DNA of 64,000 nucleotides, taken from positions 1,627,184 through 1,691,183 of the forward strand of contig NZ_KB976987.1 of the NCBI RefSeq assembly GCF_000399685.1, read 5' to 3'. Under the pieces are notes generated by a model. The model was not told where the DNA came from and made no database searches. It saw nothing but the letters and a program-made list of their open reading frames with translations. Of the stretch, positions 35,853-44,013 are shown piece by piece. Every line of letters begins with the position of its first letter. Within the stretch, counting starts at the first letter, position 1. This DNA is from Acinetobacter pittii ANC 4050 (GTDB lineage: Bacteria; Pseudomonadota; Gammaproteobacteria; Pseudomonadales; Moraxellaceae). A program made the translations under genes and the position numbers.

Positions 35853-37274
35853 ATGCAACCGTTTGTTTTATATAACTCTGAGCAACGAAAAAAAGTTGAA
35901 TTTGTACCTCGCAAAGAAGGTCACATCGATATGTACGTCTGCGGTATGACCGTTTACGACTACTGTCATATCGGGCATGCTCGAGTTATGGTTGCATTTG
36001 ACTACATTATTCGTTTCTTACGTAGTCAAGGCTGGAAAGTTCGCTATATTCGCAACATTACCGACATTGACGACAAAATCATTAAACGTGCGAATGAGAA
36101 TGGTGAAACAATCCAACAACTCACCACTCGTTTTATCGATGCAATGAATGAAGATGCAGCGAACTTAGGCTGTTTGGCACCGGATGAAGCACCTAAAGCG
36201 ACTGAATATATCGATCAGATGCAAAATATGATTGGCAATCTGGTCAACAAAGGCTCTGCTTACCCTGCTTCAAACGGCGATGTTTATTTTGAAGTGACCA
36301 AATTTGAAAAATATGGTCGCCTCTCTGGCCGTAAGCTTGATGATATGCAAGCTGGCGCAAGTGAGCGTGTTGATGTAGAAGTTGAAAAGAAACATCCTTT
36401 TGACTTTGTACTTTGGAAACATGCGAAAGAAAATGAACCGTCTTGGGCATCCCCTTGGGGTAATGGCCGTCCGGGTTGGCACATTGAATGTTCTGCAATG
36501 TCGACTTGCTGCTTAGGCAATCACTTTGACATTCATGGTGGCGGTTCAGATTTAATGTTCCCACACCATGAAAATGAAATTGCGCAAAGTGAAGCTTCGA
36601 CTGGTGAGCAATATGTAAACTACTGGATGCATGTTGGCTTCATTAACGTTGATGGTGAAAAGATGTCTAAGTCTTTAGGCAACTTCTTTACGATTCGCGA
36701 CGTGATGGAGAAGTTCCACCCTGAAGTGATCCGCTACTTTATTGTGTCTTCACACTATCGTAGTCCTGTGAACTTCTCTGATGTGGCACTTAAAGAAGCA
36801 AAAACTTCTTTAACTCGTTTCTACCATTCATTTAAAGCTTACCAACAAGTTTACGGTCAAACGACAACTGAAGCACTTGATCAAAGCTTTATTGAACGTT
36901 TTAACAACGCAATGTGTGATGACTTCAACACAGCCGAAGCAATGGCGATATTGTTTGAACTGAACAAAGAATTGAACCGTGCTGTAAAAGAAGAGCAAGC
37001 TGACCAAGCGACTATTCTTTATTCGACATTACGTCACCTCACCAACATTTTAGGTTTGGTACAACACAATGTAGATGATTTCTTAAAATCAGATATCGGA
37101 CAAGAAGCGCTTGCTTTGTCTGATGCTGAAATTGAAGACTTTATTCAACAACGTGTGGATGCTAAAAAAGCAAAAGACTTTGCTAAAGCAGATGGTATTC
37201 GCCAGTCTTTGCTCGACCAAGGTGTTGTGCTTGAAGATACTCGTCAAGGTACAGTTTGGCGTCGTGCTGATTAA
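35853..37274 (+). CDS. cysS: Cysteinyl-tRNA synthetase
   Basis: 473 residues from the ATG at 35853 ([14 protein letters not shown]); an in-frame TTG four codons upstream is less likely. Class I synthetase: [17 protein letters not shown] with the zinc Cys and the HIGH motif, [10 protein letters not shown] and [15 protein letters not shown] (zinc ligands Cys, His, Glu), and KMSKSLGN (KMSKS loop). The C-terminal anticodon-binding helices end QGTVWRRAD. It charges tRNA-Cys. It is divergent from kdsD across about 200 bp of promoter sequence, and a tRNA gene follows 64 bp later. Confidence 0.98.
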   Translation: MQPFVLYNSEQRKKVEFVPRKEGHIDMYVCGMTVYDYCHIGHARVMVAFDYIIRFLRSQGWKVRYIRNITDIDDKIIKRANENGETIQQLTTRFIDAMNEDAANLGCLAPDEAPKATEYIDQMQNMIGNLVNKGSAYPASNGDVYFEVTKFEKYGRLSGRKLDDMQAGASERVDVEVEKKHPFDFVLWKHAKENEPSWASPWGNGRPGWHIECSAMSTCCLGNHFDIHGGGSDLMFPHHENEIAQSEASTGEQYVNYWMHVGFINVDGEKMSKSLGNFFTIRDVMEKFHPEVIRYFIVSSHYRSPVNFSDVALKEAKTSLTRFYHSFKAYQQVYGQTTTEALDQSFIERFNNAMCDDFNTAEAMAILFELNKELNRAVKEEQADQATILYSTLRHLTNILGLVQHNVDDFLKSDIGQEALALSDAEIEDFIQQRVDAKKAKDFAKADGIRQSLLDQGVVLEDTRQGTVWRRAD

Positions 37275-37298
37275 ATGTTCAATTAAATCACAAGAGTG

Positions 37299-37326
37299 TT
37301 GACACTTTAGTGAAACACTCTATAAT
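37299..37326 (+). promoter_or_regulatory. Consensus promoter of tRNA-Gly
   Basis: TTGACA (37299-37304), 16-bp spacer and TATAAT (37321-37326), both perfect sigma-70 boxes, 11 bp before the mature tRNA 5' end. Confidence 0.88.
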
Positions 37327-37337
37327 GTGCTCACATT

Positions 37338-37413
<76 letters not shown>

Positions 37414-37436
37414 AGATTTTATGTATTAAAATCAAT

Positions 37437-37475
37437 AGGCTGCATAACTTTAACGAGTTATGTGGCCTGTTTTTT
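37437..37475 (+). terminator. tRNA-Gly terminator
   Basis: AGGCTGCATAACT pairs with AGTTATGTGGCCT (two mismatches), followed by GTTTTTTATT. Confidence 0.75.
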
Positions 37476-37490
37476 ATTGTCGATCGGTCA

Positions 37491-37608
37491 GCTTTGACTA
37501 CTCAAAATAGTCAAAATTCGCATTAAAAAACGCTTTATATTTCCGTTGCGACACCAAAAAAGTGGATGTCTTTTAGACACTCGCGAATTTTGGTGTCGCC
37601 GCGACACC
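37491..37608. promoter_or_regulatory. Repeat cluster upstream of integrase, possible int operator or arm sites
   Basis: GCGACACC occurs three times: at 37548 and 37601 in one direction and as GGTGTCGC at 37592-37599 in the other. The last two form the palindrome GTGTCGC-C-GCGACAC (37594-37608). A separate hairpin, TTTGACTA with TAGTCAAA, lies at about 37492-37514. The cluster ends 20 bp before the integrase ATG. Confidence 0.45.
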
Positions 37609-37628
37609 ACGAAATTTGGAGTGTTCTT

Positions 37629-38642
37629 ATGCAAAAGCCGGTTAAGCGCGGAGATGCGTGGCGCATCACTGTTCGTTATCTAGGCAAACGTTACACAGCT
37701 ACTCGAGATACTGCGAGTGAGTGTGAACAATGGGCCGCAAAAAAATTATTAGAATTACAATCTCAACAGGCTAATCCTGAGCCTGAAAAAATCCATATCT
37801 CCTTCTATGCCCTTTTTGAACAGTACTATCAAGAAGAAGGCAGAAAAATGAAGAGTGCTCGCTTGATTGTTCAAATGCTTAAATGCCTAAAGAAAAATTG
37901 GGGGAAATTAGCAAATGAATCAATTCACGACCTGACACCAGCATTAGTTAAACAATGGCGAGATAAACGTTTAAAACAAGTTAAAGGTGCAACCGTCATT
38001 CGCGAAATGGCCATGTATAGTTCGGTTTTTGACTTTGCACGGAAAGAGCTATTTCTCACAAAAGAAAATCCTTTCAAGGAAATATCAAAACCTACTGCTC
38101 CTCCTCCACGTAATCAAAGGATTTATCAGAACCATATAGATGCTGTTTTAGCTGGGCTCGACTATGAGTGGGGAAAAGTGCCCGTTCAGCCAAGACACCG
38201 GGTGGCATGGTCATTTCTATTTGCACTTGAAACGGCAATGCGTAAAGGTGAAATACTTAGTGTAGAGAAATCATTAATCTTTCCTGATTTCATTCGCCTA
38301 TTAGATACTAAGAATGGTACTACTCGTGATGTGCCTTTAACTGCTAAAGCAAAAGAGCTACTTTCTTGGCTACCAGACGATCCTGACGATAACCGTATGG
38401 TTCCTCTTACCTCTAATGCCTTTCGATTAATATGGCAACGTAACTTACGTAGAGTTGGCTTAGACGGTGTTATTACGTTCCATGATACACGTCATGAAGC
38501 TATTACCCGTTTTGTTCATGACTACCGTTTACCAGTAGAGATCCTAGCGAAAATTACTGGTCATAAAACGATTAGTGTTTTAGTAAATACTTATTACAAT
38601 CCTACAGCTTCAGAAATTGCGAAGATGTTAAGCGCAGCATAA
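37629..38642 (+). CDS. int: Tyrosine recombinase / phage integrase
   Basis: 337 residues from ATG 37629, which has GGAG seven bases upstream; the frame is open to 37566 but those codons overlap the repeat cluster. A SAM-like core-binding domain spans about residues 55-140. The catalytic domain has ALETAMRKGEIL (Arg I), TKNGTTRDVPLT (Lys), FHDTRHEAITR (HxxR), ITGHKTISVLVNTYYNP (second His and the nucleophile Tyr). All catalytic residues are present. It adjoins tRNA-Gly, but host-type genes follow, so it is an integrase without its element. Confidence 0.92.
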   Translation: MQKPVKRGDAWRITVRYLGKRYTATRDTASECEQWAAKKLLELQSQQANPEPEKIHISFYALFEQYYQEEGRKMKSARLIVQMLKCLKKNWGKLANESIHDLTPALVKQWRDKRLKQVKGATVIREMAMYSSVFDFARKELFLTKENPFKEISKPTAPPPRNQRIYQNHIDAVLAGLDYEWGKVPVQPRHRVAWSFLFALETAMRKGEILSVEKSLIFPDFIRLLDTKNGTTRDVPLTAKAKELLSWLPDDPDDNRMVPLTSNAFRLIWQRNLRRVGLDGVITFHDTRHEAITRFVHDYRLPVEILAKITGHKTISVLVNTYYNPTASEIAKMLSAA

Positions 38643-38656
38643 TAAATATTTTTCAT

Positions 38657-38703
38657 AAAACAGTTAGAGAAATAGGTACGACTATTTTCCTAACTGTTTT
38701 TTA
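38657..38703 (+). terminator. Integrase terminator
   Basis: AAAACAGTTAG (38657-38667) pairs with CTAACTGTTTT (38690-38700) and T-run follows; inner bases can extend the stem. Confidence 0.8.
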
Positions 38704-38872
38704 TTATTTGTATATCTTTTAATTCAATGAAGTTAATTTTAAGTTATTAAGGTCCATCTGATTTATAAGAAAGTTATAAATTTTAAGATTATCAATTACT
38801 TTCTATAATTACAAATGACTAACTGAACTTAGTAGAGCAAAAAATGCATTGGTTAAACTAAAGGAATTTAAG

Positions 38873-38965
38873 ATGGATGAAGCTAGAAAACTTGGGTCAC
38901 TTGTAGAAAGCAGACGTAAAATGCTGCAAGATTGGGCAGATATAATTGATAGTTGGAAAGAATAA
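38873..38965 (+). CDS. Possible 30-residue protein or remnant of a longer gene
   Basis: ATG at 38873 with AAGGA seven bases upstream, encoding MDEARKLGSLVESRRKML followed by QDWADIIDSWKE. The same frame is open 54 bp further upstream (LTELSRAKNALVKLKEFK) with similar helical, charged content, so this could be the tail of a decayed phage gene left beside the integrase. Confidence 0.3.
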   Translation: MDEARKLGSLVESRRKMLQDWADIIDSWKE

Positions 38966-39073
38966 TGAAAATATAGGTAATATTTTATGATTAAGCCCAT
39001 CATTAAGTTTCTATTGATATTGAAATTAAAAATTGGCTTAAAATTAAAAATTAGCTTAAAAGTATATTATCGC

Positions 39074-39099
39074 AAAGTCTCCCCCATTGAGGAGACTTT
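39074..39099 (-). terminator. Terminator of glycine-zipper gene
   Basis: AAAGTCTCC (39074-39082) pairs with GGAGACTTT (39091-39099), 17 bp past the stop codon of the minus-strand gene. Confidence 0.65.
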
Positions 39100-39115
39100 C
39101 TAAGTATTAAATGAC

Positions 39116-39745
39116 TTAAGGATGAATTTTTTTCCATCCATCTTCTACAGCAAATTTAGCTTCCTCCCACTGTAAACGTGAACTGCCTTTAACTTGCTCC
39201 CATTTAGTTTTCAATTTAGATTCAACCTCGGAAAAATTAATTTCTGCATTATTAGGTACACGATTTTCATAACCTAAACGATAAGCCACCCGATAATCAC
39301 GATCATATTCTAGATTCTTGTTTTCATTATAATATGGCATTTTTTTATAGTTTTCTCGCCAATAATTATCTACTTCTTGCCAGTAATTACTATCATCTTT
39401 TTGATTATTTGTTTGAGCTATATCATTACCTGCTATTCCCCCTACTACACCACCAATAATCCCTCCAACAACAGCACCTGGAGGCCCCCCAACAACACCG
39501 AATGCAGCACCTATAGCCGCTCCTCCTAAGGTTCCTGCACTTACAGCTGCCAAATCTTCTCCCCCTTCATTCATATCAGGTACATGATTGTTATTAGTCG
39601 GTGGTGAGTTTAAATCTGGACGAGCATTATCATTTGTGGATGAAGTATCTTGTATTGGTTTGCTATTTAATACATTACTATTGGAAGATGGCTCTTTTTG
39701 AATCGTATGATTACCATCTGAAATTGATTGTTTTTTATTTACCAT
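39116..39745 (-). CDS. Glycine-zipper domain protein
   Basis: 209 residues. A disordered Ser/Asn/Pro-rich N-terminus (residues 1-60) precedes a glycine-zipper segment with alternating Gly/Ala (GTLGGAAIGAAFGVVGGPPGA and VVGGIIGGVVGGIAGNDIA), which can insert into or oligomerise at membranes. The C-terminal half is charged and aromatic (YWQEVDNYWRENYKKMPYY). Similar stress- or envelope-related proteins occur in Acinetobacter; the function is unknown. No signal peptide is visible. GGGAG precedes the ATG. Confidence 0.7.
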   Translation of the reverse strand: MVNKKQSISDGNHTIQKEPSSNSNVLNSKPIQDTSSTNDNARPDLNSPPTNNNHVPDMNEGGEDLAAVSAGTLGGAAIGAAFGVVGGPPGAVVGGIIGGVVGGIAGNDIAQTNNQKDDSNYWQEVDNYWRENYKKMPYYNENKNLEYDRDYRVAYRLGYENRVPNNAEINFSEVESKLKTKWEQVKGSSRLQWEEAKFAVEDGWKKIHP

Positions 39746-40067
39746 TTTCTTACTCCCTATATTTTAAAATCTAGTGTCTTTTAAAAGAGCTAGAATATAA
39801 AAAAGCTTTTTGGAATATGCTGAACAATTATTAGTATAATTTAGGTTTCGGTTATTTATGTTTCATAACTGTCCAAATTAAGTGAGGAGATGTTATTAAT
39901 TAATAAAAAAGTATTTCTCATTTATAAAAATTCTTGTCCAGAGAGTCTTTATAATTAAATCATGCTTCATCTTACAATTATTATATTTCGCTAGAGTAAA
40001 TATTACCGATAAAATTCCAGCTTTACCCTGACTGGCAAGAAATTATGATTTTATGTATACGCAATTT
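39746..40067. other. Intergenic region, nothing recognised
   Basis: About 320 AT-rich bases between the DUF4142 and glycine-zipper genes. No ORF with a ribosome site and no structured RNA that I can support. Confidence 0.5.
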
Positions 40068-40099
40068 AAAAAGCCTAGTTAATTGATACTAGGCTTTTT
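40068..40099 (-). terminator. Terminator of DUF4142 gene
   Basis: AAAAAGCCTAGT pairs with ACTAGGCTTTTT, loop 8 nt, T-rich on both sides; 34 bp beyond the DUF4142 stop. Confidence 0.85.
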
Positions 40100-40132
40100 A
40101 AAAGTATTTTTAAAAGATATTATAGATGTATA

Positions 40133-40726
40133 TTATTTCATCTTTTTAAATATATCTTCAGCCGCTTTTAAGTGTTTCGCAACAGCATTACGTGTTTGTA
40201 CGAGCATATTTTTTAATTCAGAACTTTTCGTGTTTGGTATTAACTGCTTATCAATTATCGTCAAAACTTTACGGTGAACTTTAACTTGACTCATCATATA
40301 ATTTTTATCAGTATCTGATGTTATTTGATTAAGCTTACTAACAATTTTATCACTATCATTTTGCAATGATTTACTAAGATTACTGGTTTGTGAAATCAAC
40401 TGTAACCGACTTGCCAACGCTTGTGCATTTCTTTCATTGGCTGAATGTTCTTTAATCATCATTTCAGCATATTTCTTAGCTTCATCCATTTTTAGTTTTG
40501 GTAATGCAGTTTTTGCCTGCTTAATTTCACCATTATTAGCTGTACTTAATATCTGGAAAATTTGACTATCAGTCAAATTTTCATGGTTTTCATTTAATAT
40601 TTTAGAGTGATTCTTCCCATCATTTATAGTTTGTTGATTCGCTGCCATAATCTCAAATGCACTGAAGCTTAAAACACCACTAATTGCGATACAGCTAATA
40701 ATTTTCTTCGTTAAAATAGCTTTCAT
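40133..40726 (-). CDS. DUF4142 family exported protein
   Basis: 197 residues: a signal peptide (KKIISCIAISGVLSFSAFEIMA), then a ferritin-like four-helix domain with the DUF4142 pattern (TDSQIFQILSTANNGEIKQAKTAL, AKKYAEMMIKEHSANERNAQALA, KVHRKVLTIIDKQLIPN, RNAVAKHLKAAEDI). Conserved His residues (KEHSAN, VHRKV, KHLKAA) are present as in the family. DUF4142 proteins are periplasmic and often linked to stress; the exact role is unknown. AAAGGA lies before the ATG. Confidence 0.83.
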   Translation of the reverse strand: MKAILTKKIISCIAISGVLSFSAFEIMAANQQTINDGKNHSKILNENHENLTDSQIFQILSTANNGEIKQAKTALPKLKMDEAKKYAEMMIKEHSANERNAQALASRLQLISQTSNLSKSLQNDSDKIVSKLNQITSDTDKNYMMSQVKVHRKVLTIIDKQLIPNTKSSELKNMLVQTRNAVAKHLKAAEDIFKKMK

Positions 40727-41151
40727 ACCAATATCCTTTAACTTAATTCATGAGTATTTCTACCTATGGGTAGCTCTTTCACATTTCCAATCTATATCCC
40801 TACTTATAAATTCAAGGTTGGGGTTATTTATTCATTATTTCAATCAACCATATTTATACCGCTCGTTGAATATTCTTCGCAAAGGGTAAATAGCTTATTT
40901 AAAGTAGATGATATAAATTTAATAATGAATCATACATCTGTATCCAATCTTATTAATGTAAATATAAAATATATATAATTTTAAAAAACATCAACTTAAA
41001 AACAATTTTTATTTTTTATTTTTACGAAAATAACAATAAAGCTCGTTATATTAACTTATAGATACTAAAGCTAAAATTAAATATATTTAAAGAAAATTTA
41101 AACCAATTTAACTTATTCGCCCATCTATAAAAAAGCGTTCTCCTAAAGACT

Positions 41152-41230
41152 TTAATTCACACACTGCACACAAACAGTGACATGCACTTTTGTAGATATC
41201 GTATGAGCTGTGCCTCCTGCTAATTAAAAA
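41152..41230 (-). pseudogene. Decayed Rz1-like phage lipoprotein remnant
   Basis: In one minus-strand frame the sequence reads LAGGTAHTISTKVHVTVCV and then a stop, matching LSGCTAHTINSNVSVSI of the prophage gene at 46452-46550. The lipobox Cys is replaced by Gly and the start is lost. It lies in the 690-bp gap between the DUF4142 gene and azlC, in which I see no other gene. Confidence 0.6.
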
Positions 41231-41412
41231 TCTAAACTTCAAATTTATTTACTGTAAGGTATCTATTCGATTTTCAAATACTATATAAAAGAATTATGCG
41301 CTTTTCTTTAGTTATTGTTCATCTCATACTGCAAGCTGGATAAAGAAAGAGGCAGTTCGTTTTACTTATCTCAACATACGACATATGTGAATAAGTGAAC
41401 TATTGTTGAGTA

Positions 41413-42132
41413 ATGATCGTTAGTACTTCACAAAAAGATGATTTTTTCAAAGGTGTCAAGGATGCGCTACCTCTTCTATTGGCAGTTGCACCATATGGCA
41501 TCGTCTTAGGCGCACAAGCCTCTCAAGTGGGCGTTTCAATTGTAGAGCTTTTCTTAATGACCGCTCTCAATTTTGCAGGCGGTTCGGAGTTTGCTGCAAT
41601 TCAGTTATGGCATTCTCCATTACCCATACTTACCATTGTCTTGATTACTTTTCTAATTAATAGCCGACATATTATTATGGGTGCAGCAATTACCCCATAT
41701 ATACAGCATTTACCCAAAAGAAAAATTATTCCCGCTTTATTCTTTATGGCAGATGAAGGTTGGGCTGTGAGTTATAGAGAAGCATTGAAAAATGCAACTA
41801 AGCCTATTCCAGAAAAACAGCTCAGTTTTAGCTATTTTTTTGGAGCATGTTTTCCTTTTTATCCAGTATGGGTTGGTTTTGCTTTAATCGGCGCCATACT
41901 CGGCCCTATCTTAGGGGATATGGAGAAATATGGATTTGCAATTGCGTTTCCAGCTGTATTTTTAGTTTTACTACGGGGAATGTGGAAAGGATTTCGTGCT
42001 GCTCGGCCATGGCTTGTTAGTTTAGTTGTCTCATGTGCTGTCTATCTTTTAATACCGGGTCATATGTATGTCTTAGCGGGAACGTTCAGTGGGCTACTTG
42101 CAGCATGGTTATTAGGGGAAAAACATGATTAG
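41413..42132 (+). CDS. azlC: AzlC family branched-chain amino acid permease subunit
   Basis: 239 residues with about five to seven membrane spans. The AzlC family pattern is clear: VKDALPLLLAVAPYGIVLGAQA, ALNFAGGSEFAAIQLW, FLINSRHIIMGAAITPYI and FMADEGWAVSYREA. With the small AzlD subunit it forms an exporter for branched-chain amino acids or analogues (known of the family). The azlD start overlaps by 8 bp. Confidence 0.92.
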   Translation: MIVSTSQKDDFFKGVKDALPLLLAVAPYGIVLGAQASQVGVSIVELFLMTALNFAGGSEFAAIQLWHSPLPILTIVLITFLINSRHIIMGAAITPYIQHLPKRKIIPALFFMADEGWAVSYREALKNATKPIPEKQLSFSYFFGACFPFYPVWVGFALIGAILGPILGDMEKYGFAIAFPAVFLVLLRGMWKGFRAARPWLVSLVVSCAVYLLIPGHMYVLAGTFSGLLAAWLLGEKHD

Positions 42133-42424
42133 TACTACAGCATTAATCACAATTATAGGTATGGCTTTAGTGACCTATGCTACACGCTTACTTGGTTATC
42201 TTTTATTAAGAAATAGAACACTCAGTCCACGAACACGAAGTGTCTTAGAGTGTGCTCCAGGATGTGTGATCGTCTCTGTAATTGCACCTTATTTTGTTTC
42301 ACCTCATCCTGAGGTTGTTATTGCAATGTTGATTGCAGTAGCCTGTGCAACTCGACTCTCAATGTTACCTACCCTAATTATTTCCGTAGCTTCTTTAGGG
42401 ATATTAAAGTTTTTAATGAATTAA
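42125..42424 (+). CDS. azlD: AzlD family small permease subunit
   Basis: 99 residues, three to four hydrophobic helices (ALITIIGMALVTYATRLLGYLLL, ECAPGCVIVSVIAPYFV, VIAMLIAVACATRL), typical AzlD length. It overlaps azlC by 8 bp. Its stop codon is only 7 bp from the terminator side of a phage lysis remnant on the other strand. Confidence 0.9.
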   Translation: MISTTALITIIGMALVTYATRLLGYLLLRNRTLSPRTRSVLECAPGCVIVSVIAPYFVSPHPEVVIAMLIAVACATRLSMLPTLIISVASLGILKFLMN

Positions 42425-42431
42425 GCCCTCT

Positions 42432-42530
42432 TCAAAGGGCATTCACACAAATACCTACACTCACTTTGTTATTGATCGCATGAACTGAGCATCCAGATAA
42501 TCCAATACACAGCAAAACCAGAACCTGCAT
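42432..42530 (-). CDS. Rz1-like small lipoprotein in prophage remnant
   Basis: An intact 32-residue frame, MQVLVLLCIGLSGCSVHAINNK..., with an LSGC lipobox. It has exactly the same length as, and clear similarity to, the prophage protein at 46452-46550 (MKTLILLCILLSGCTAHTINSN...). The flanking terminator-like GCCCTCTTCAAAGGGC is also shared with the prophage copy. Whether it is expressed is unknown; it is most likely a relic. Confidence 0.55.
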   Translation of the reverse strand: MQVLVLLCIGLSGCSVHAINNKVSVGICVNAL

Positions 42531-42595
42531 AGTGAAACTCGGTTAGCAATCCAACCGCTAGGGTTCGCTCACAGATTCCAATGTAGAACCAACCT
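42531..42595 (-). pseudogene. Remnant of endolysin 3' end
   Basis: The minus strand reads YIGICERT and GWIANRVSL with a short deletion between them, matching YIEICERN...GWVANRISL at the end of the prophage endolysin (46547-47092). The normal stop codon is lost (TTATGA became CTATGC). This stretch and the Rz1-like ORF form a roughly 165-bp phage remnant. Confidence 0.65.
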
Positions 42596-42789
42596 TATCT
42601 GATATGACCTAATAGTACTTATATGATTCCACATAAAATTAATTTTCTAACTTTAATAGTAATATTTTTTATACCAAATGGTTTATTATTAACATTAAAC
42701 ATATTGGTTATTAAAAAAGATTTTTTTAATCTATCAAAGACTTCTTAAGTGATTTAGTCAATGAAATAAGCCTTTAGCAGAGGAACTAA

Positions 42790-43185
42790 ATGGATTACCA
42801 CCAACAGTTAATTGAAAACGGTTTATCAGCTACCTCTTCTCGTGTTGCGATTTATAAATTTGTGCATGAACACAATACAGGGATAACCGCAGAAGAAATA
42901 TATGTCCTATCTCAAAAGAAGAACCTGAAGATTAGTCTAGCTACAACCTATCGCGTATTAGCTGAATTTGAAAACAGAAAACTAGTTAAAAGAGCTGTTT
43001 TAGGTAAAAGTAATAGAGGGATCTATACTCCAGCTTCAAATAAAATTAACTTAAATATTATTAATACCAAAACCGGAAAATCTCTTCCGTATGACTATGA
43101 TGAAAAAATAGAAGAGCTATTAGAAAATTTATTAAAAAATATTGATGAAGAAGTTCTAAATATTGAAGTTAATCTTTATAAGTAG
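42790..43185 (+). CDS. Fur family regulator lacking recognisable metal sites
   Basis: 131 residues. The N-terminal winged helix is Fur-like (ENGLSATSSRVAIYKFVHE, GITAEEIYVLSQKKN, ISLATTYRVLAEFENRKLVKRA). The C-terminal dimerisation domain is short and has lost the HHDH segment, the CxxC pairs and all other usual ligands; the protein has no Cys, and its His residues are only at positions 4, 26 and 28. It may regulate without metal sensing or act as a partner of canonical Fur. AGAGGA precedes the ATG. It converges on piuC-piuA, an iron-uptake pair. Confidence 0.78.
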   Translation: MDYHQQLIENGLSATSSRVAIYKFVHEHNTGITAEEIYVLSQKKNLKISLATTYRVLAEFENRKLVKRAVLGKSNRGIYTPASNKINLNIINTKTGKSLPYDYDEKIEELLENLLKNIDEEVLNIEVNLYK

Positions 43186-43217
43186 CGTAAATTAAAATCT
43201 AGTAATTTACGCTACTT
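43180..43217. terminator. Bidirectional terminator between Fur-like gene and piuC
   Basis: A perfect 15-bp stem AAGTAGCGTAAATTA / TAATTTACGCTACTT with an 8-nt loop, overlapping the end of the Fur-like gene. Confidence 0.9.
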
Positions 43218-43235
43218 ACATTAATATTTTTATAT

Positions 43236-43919
43236 TCAAACCTCAGCCCACTTACGAATCAAATTATGATAAGTATTTGTTAAGTTCAAAACTTCTTTAT
43301 GCTCGTCACCTAGTTGCATACGTAAGTTTTGAATAGTTTGGTCTAAATTAAATAACATATGTCGCTCGGCATCATCACGAATCATGCTCTGTACCCAGAA
43401 AAAAGATGCTATACGACAGCCTGAAGTAATAGCAGTCACTTCATGCAGACTGGTAGATGGATACAAAATCATATCACCCGCAGGCAATTTAATTTCATGA
43501 TATCCATACGTATCTTCAACGACGAGTTCCCCACCCTCGTACTCTTCAGGCTCACTTAAAAAAACCGTACAAGATAAATCTGTTCTTAAACGCTGATTAC
43601 TGCCACGTATTAGGCGTATTGAATTATCTACGTGAAAACCGAAAGATTCATGATTTTCATAACGATTAAATAAAGGCGGTATGATATCTAATGGAATTGC
43701 AGCAGATAAGAATAATGGATGTTTTCCTAATGCATCAAGGATGATGTTACTCAGTTGATGAGTTAGAGGATGATCTTCAGGCAATTGCTGATTATGTTTT
43801 ACTGTAGCTGAAAGTGTACCAGCAGTGACTTTTCCATTAACCCATTCTACTTTGTCCATTTCTTGACGGAAAAACTGGACTTGTTCTTTAGTAAGTACAT
43901 TAGGAATATGGTGGATCAC
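43236..43919 (-). CDS. piuC: PKHD-type Fe(II)/2-oxoglutarate hydroxylase PiuC
   Basis: 227 residues, the PiuC/YbiX family. The double-stranded beta-helix has FGFHVDNSIR (HxD iron ligands), LYPSTSLHEVTAITSGCRIASFFWVQS (distal His and 2-oxoglutarate-binding Arg) and YEGGELVVEDTYG. PiuC genes sit with the siderophore receptor PiuA in Pseudomonas and Acinetobacter and are iron regulated; the hydroxylated substrate is unknown. It lies 94 bp downstream of piuA with a hairpin in between. Confidence 0.93.
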   Translation of the reverse strand: MIHHIPNVLTKEQVQFFRQEMDKVEWVNGKVTAGTLSATVKHNQQLPEDHPLTHQLSNIILDALGKHPLFLSAAIPLDIIPPLFNRYENHESFGFHVDNSIRLIRGSNQRLRTDLSCTVFLSEPEEYEGGELVVEDTYGYHEIKLPAGDMILYPSTSLHEVTAITSGCRIASFFWVQSMIRDDAERHMLFNLDQTIQNLRMQLGDEHKEVLNLTNTYHNLIRKWAEV

Positions 43920-43950
43920 GGCGATACCTTTAAAAATAGTTTTAATTAAT

Positions 43951-43977
43951 AAAATAGCCTCAAATTGAGGCTATTTT
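43951..43977 (-). terminator. Hairpin between piuA and piuC
   Basis: AAAATAGCCTCAA (43951-43963) pairs perfectly with TTGAGGCTATTTT (43965-43977). It may end most piuA transcripts or attenuate piuC. Confidence 0.7.
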
Positions 43978-44013
43978 AGATTACTTCTTAAGACTAATAA
44001 ATTTTTAAACTTA

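Noticed and set aside
38809-39003. Minus-strand ORF of 64 codons opposite the small gene at 38873
   Set aside because: No ribosome site and composition like non-coding DNA; the plus strand has a better coding signal.
39890-39960. 22-codon ORF behind GAGGAG
   Set aside because: The Shine-Dalgarno-like sequence is too close to the ATG, and the peptide has no supporting feature.
40766-40978. Plus-strand 70-codon ORF upstream of azlC
   Set aside because: Very AT-rich, weak start and no recognisable protein features; treated as intergenic.
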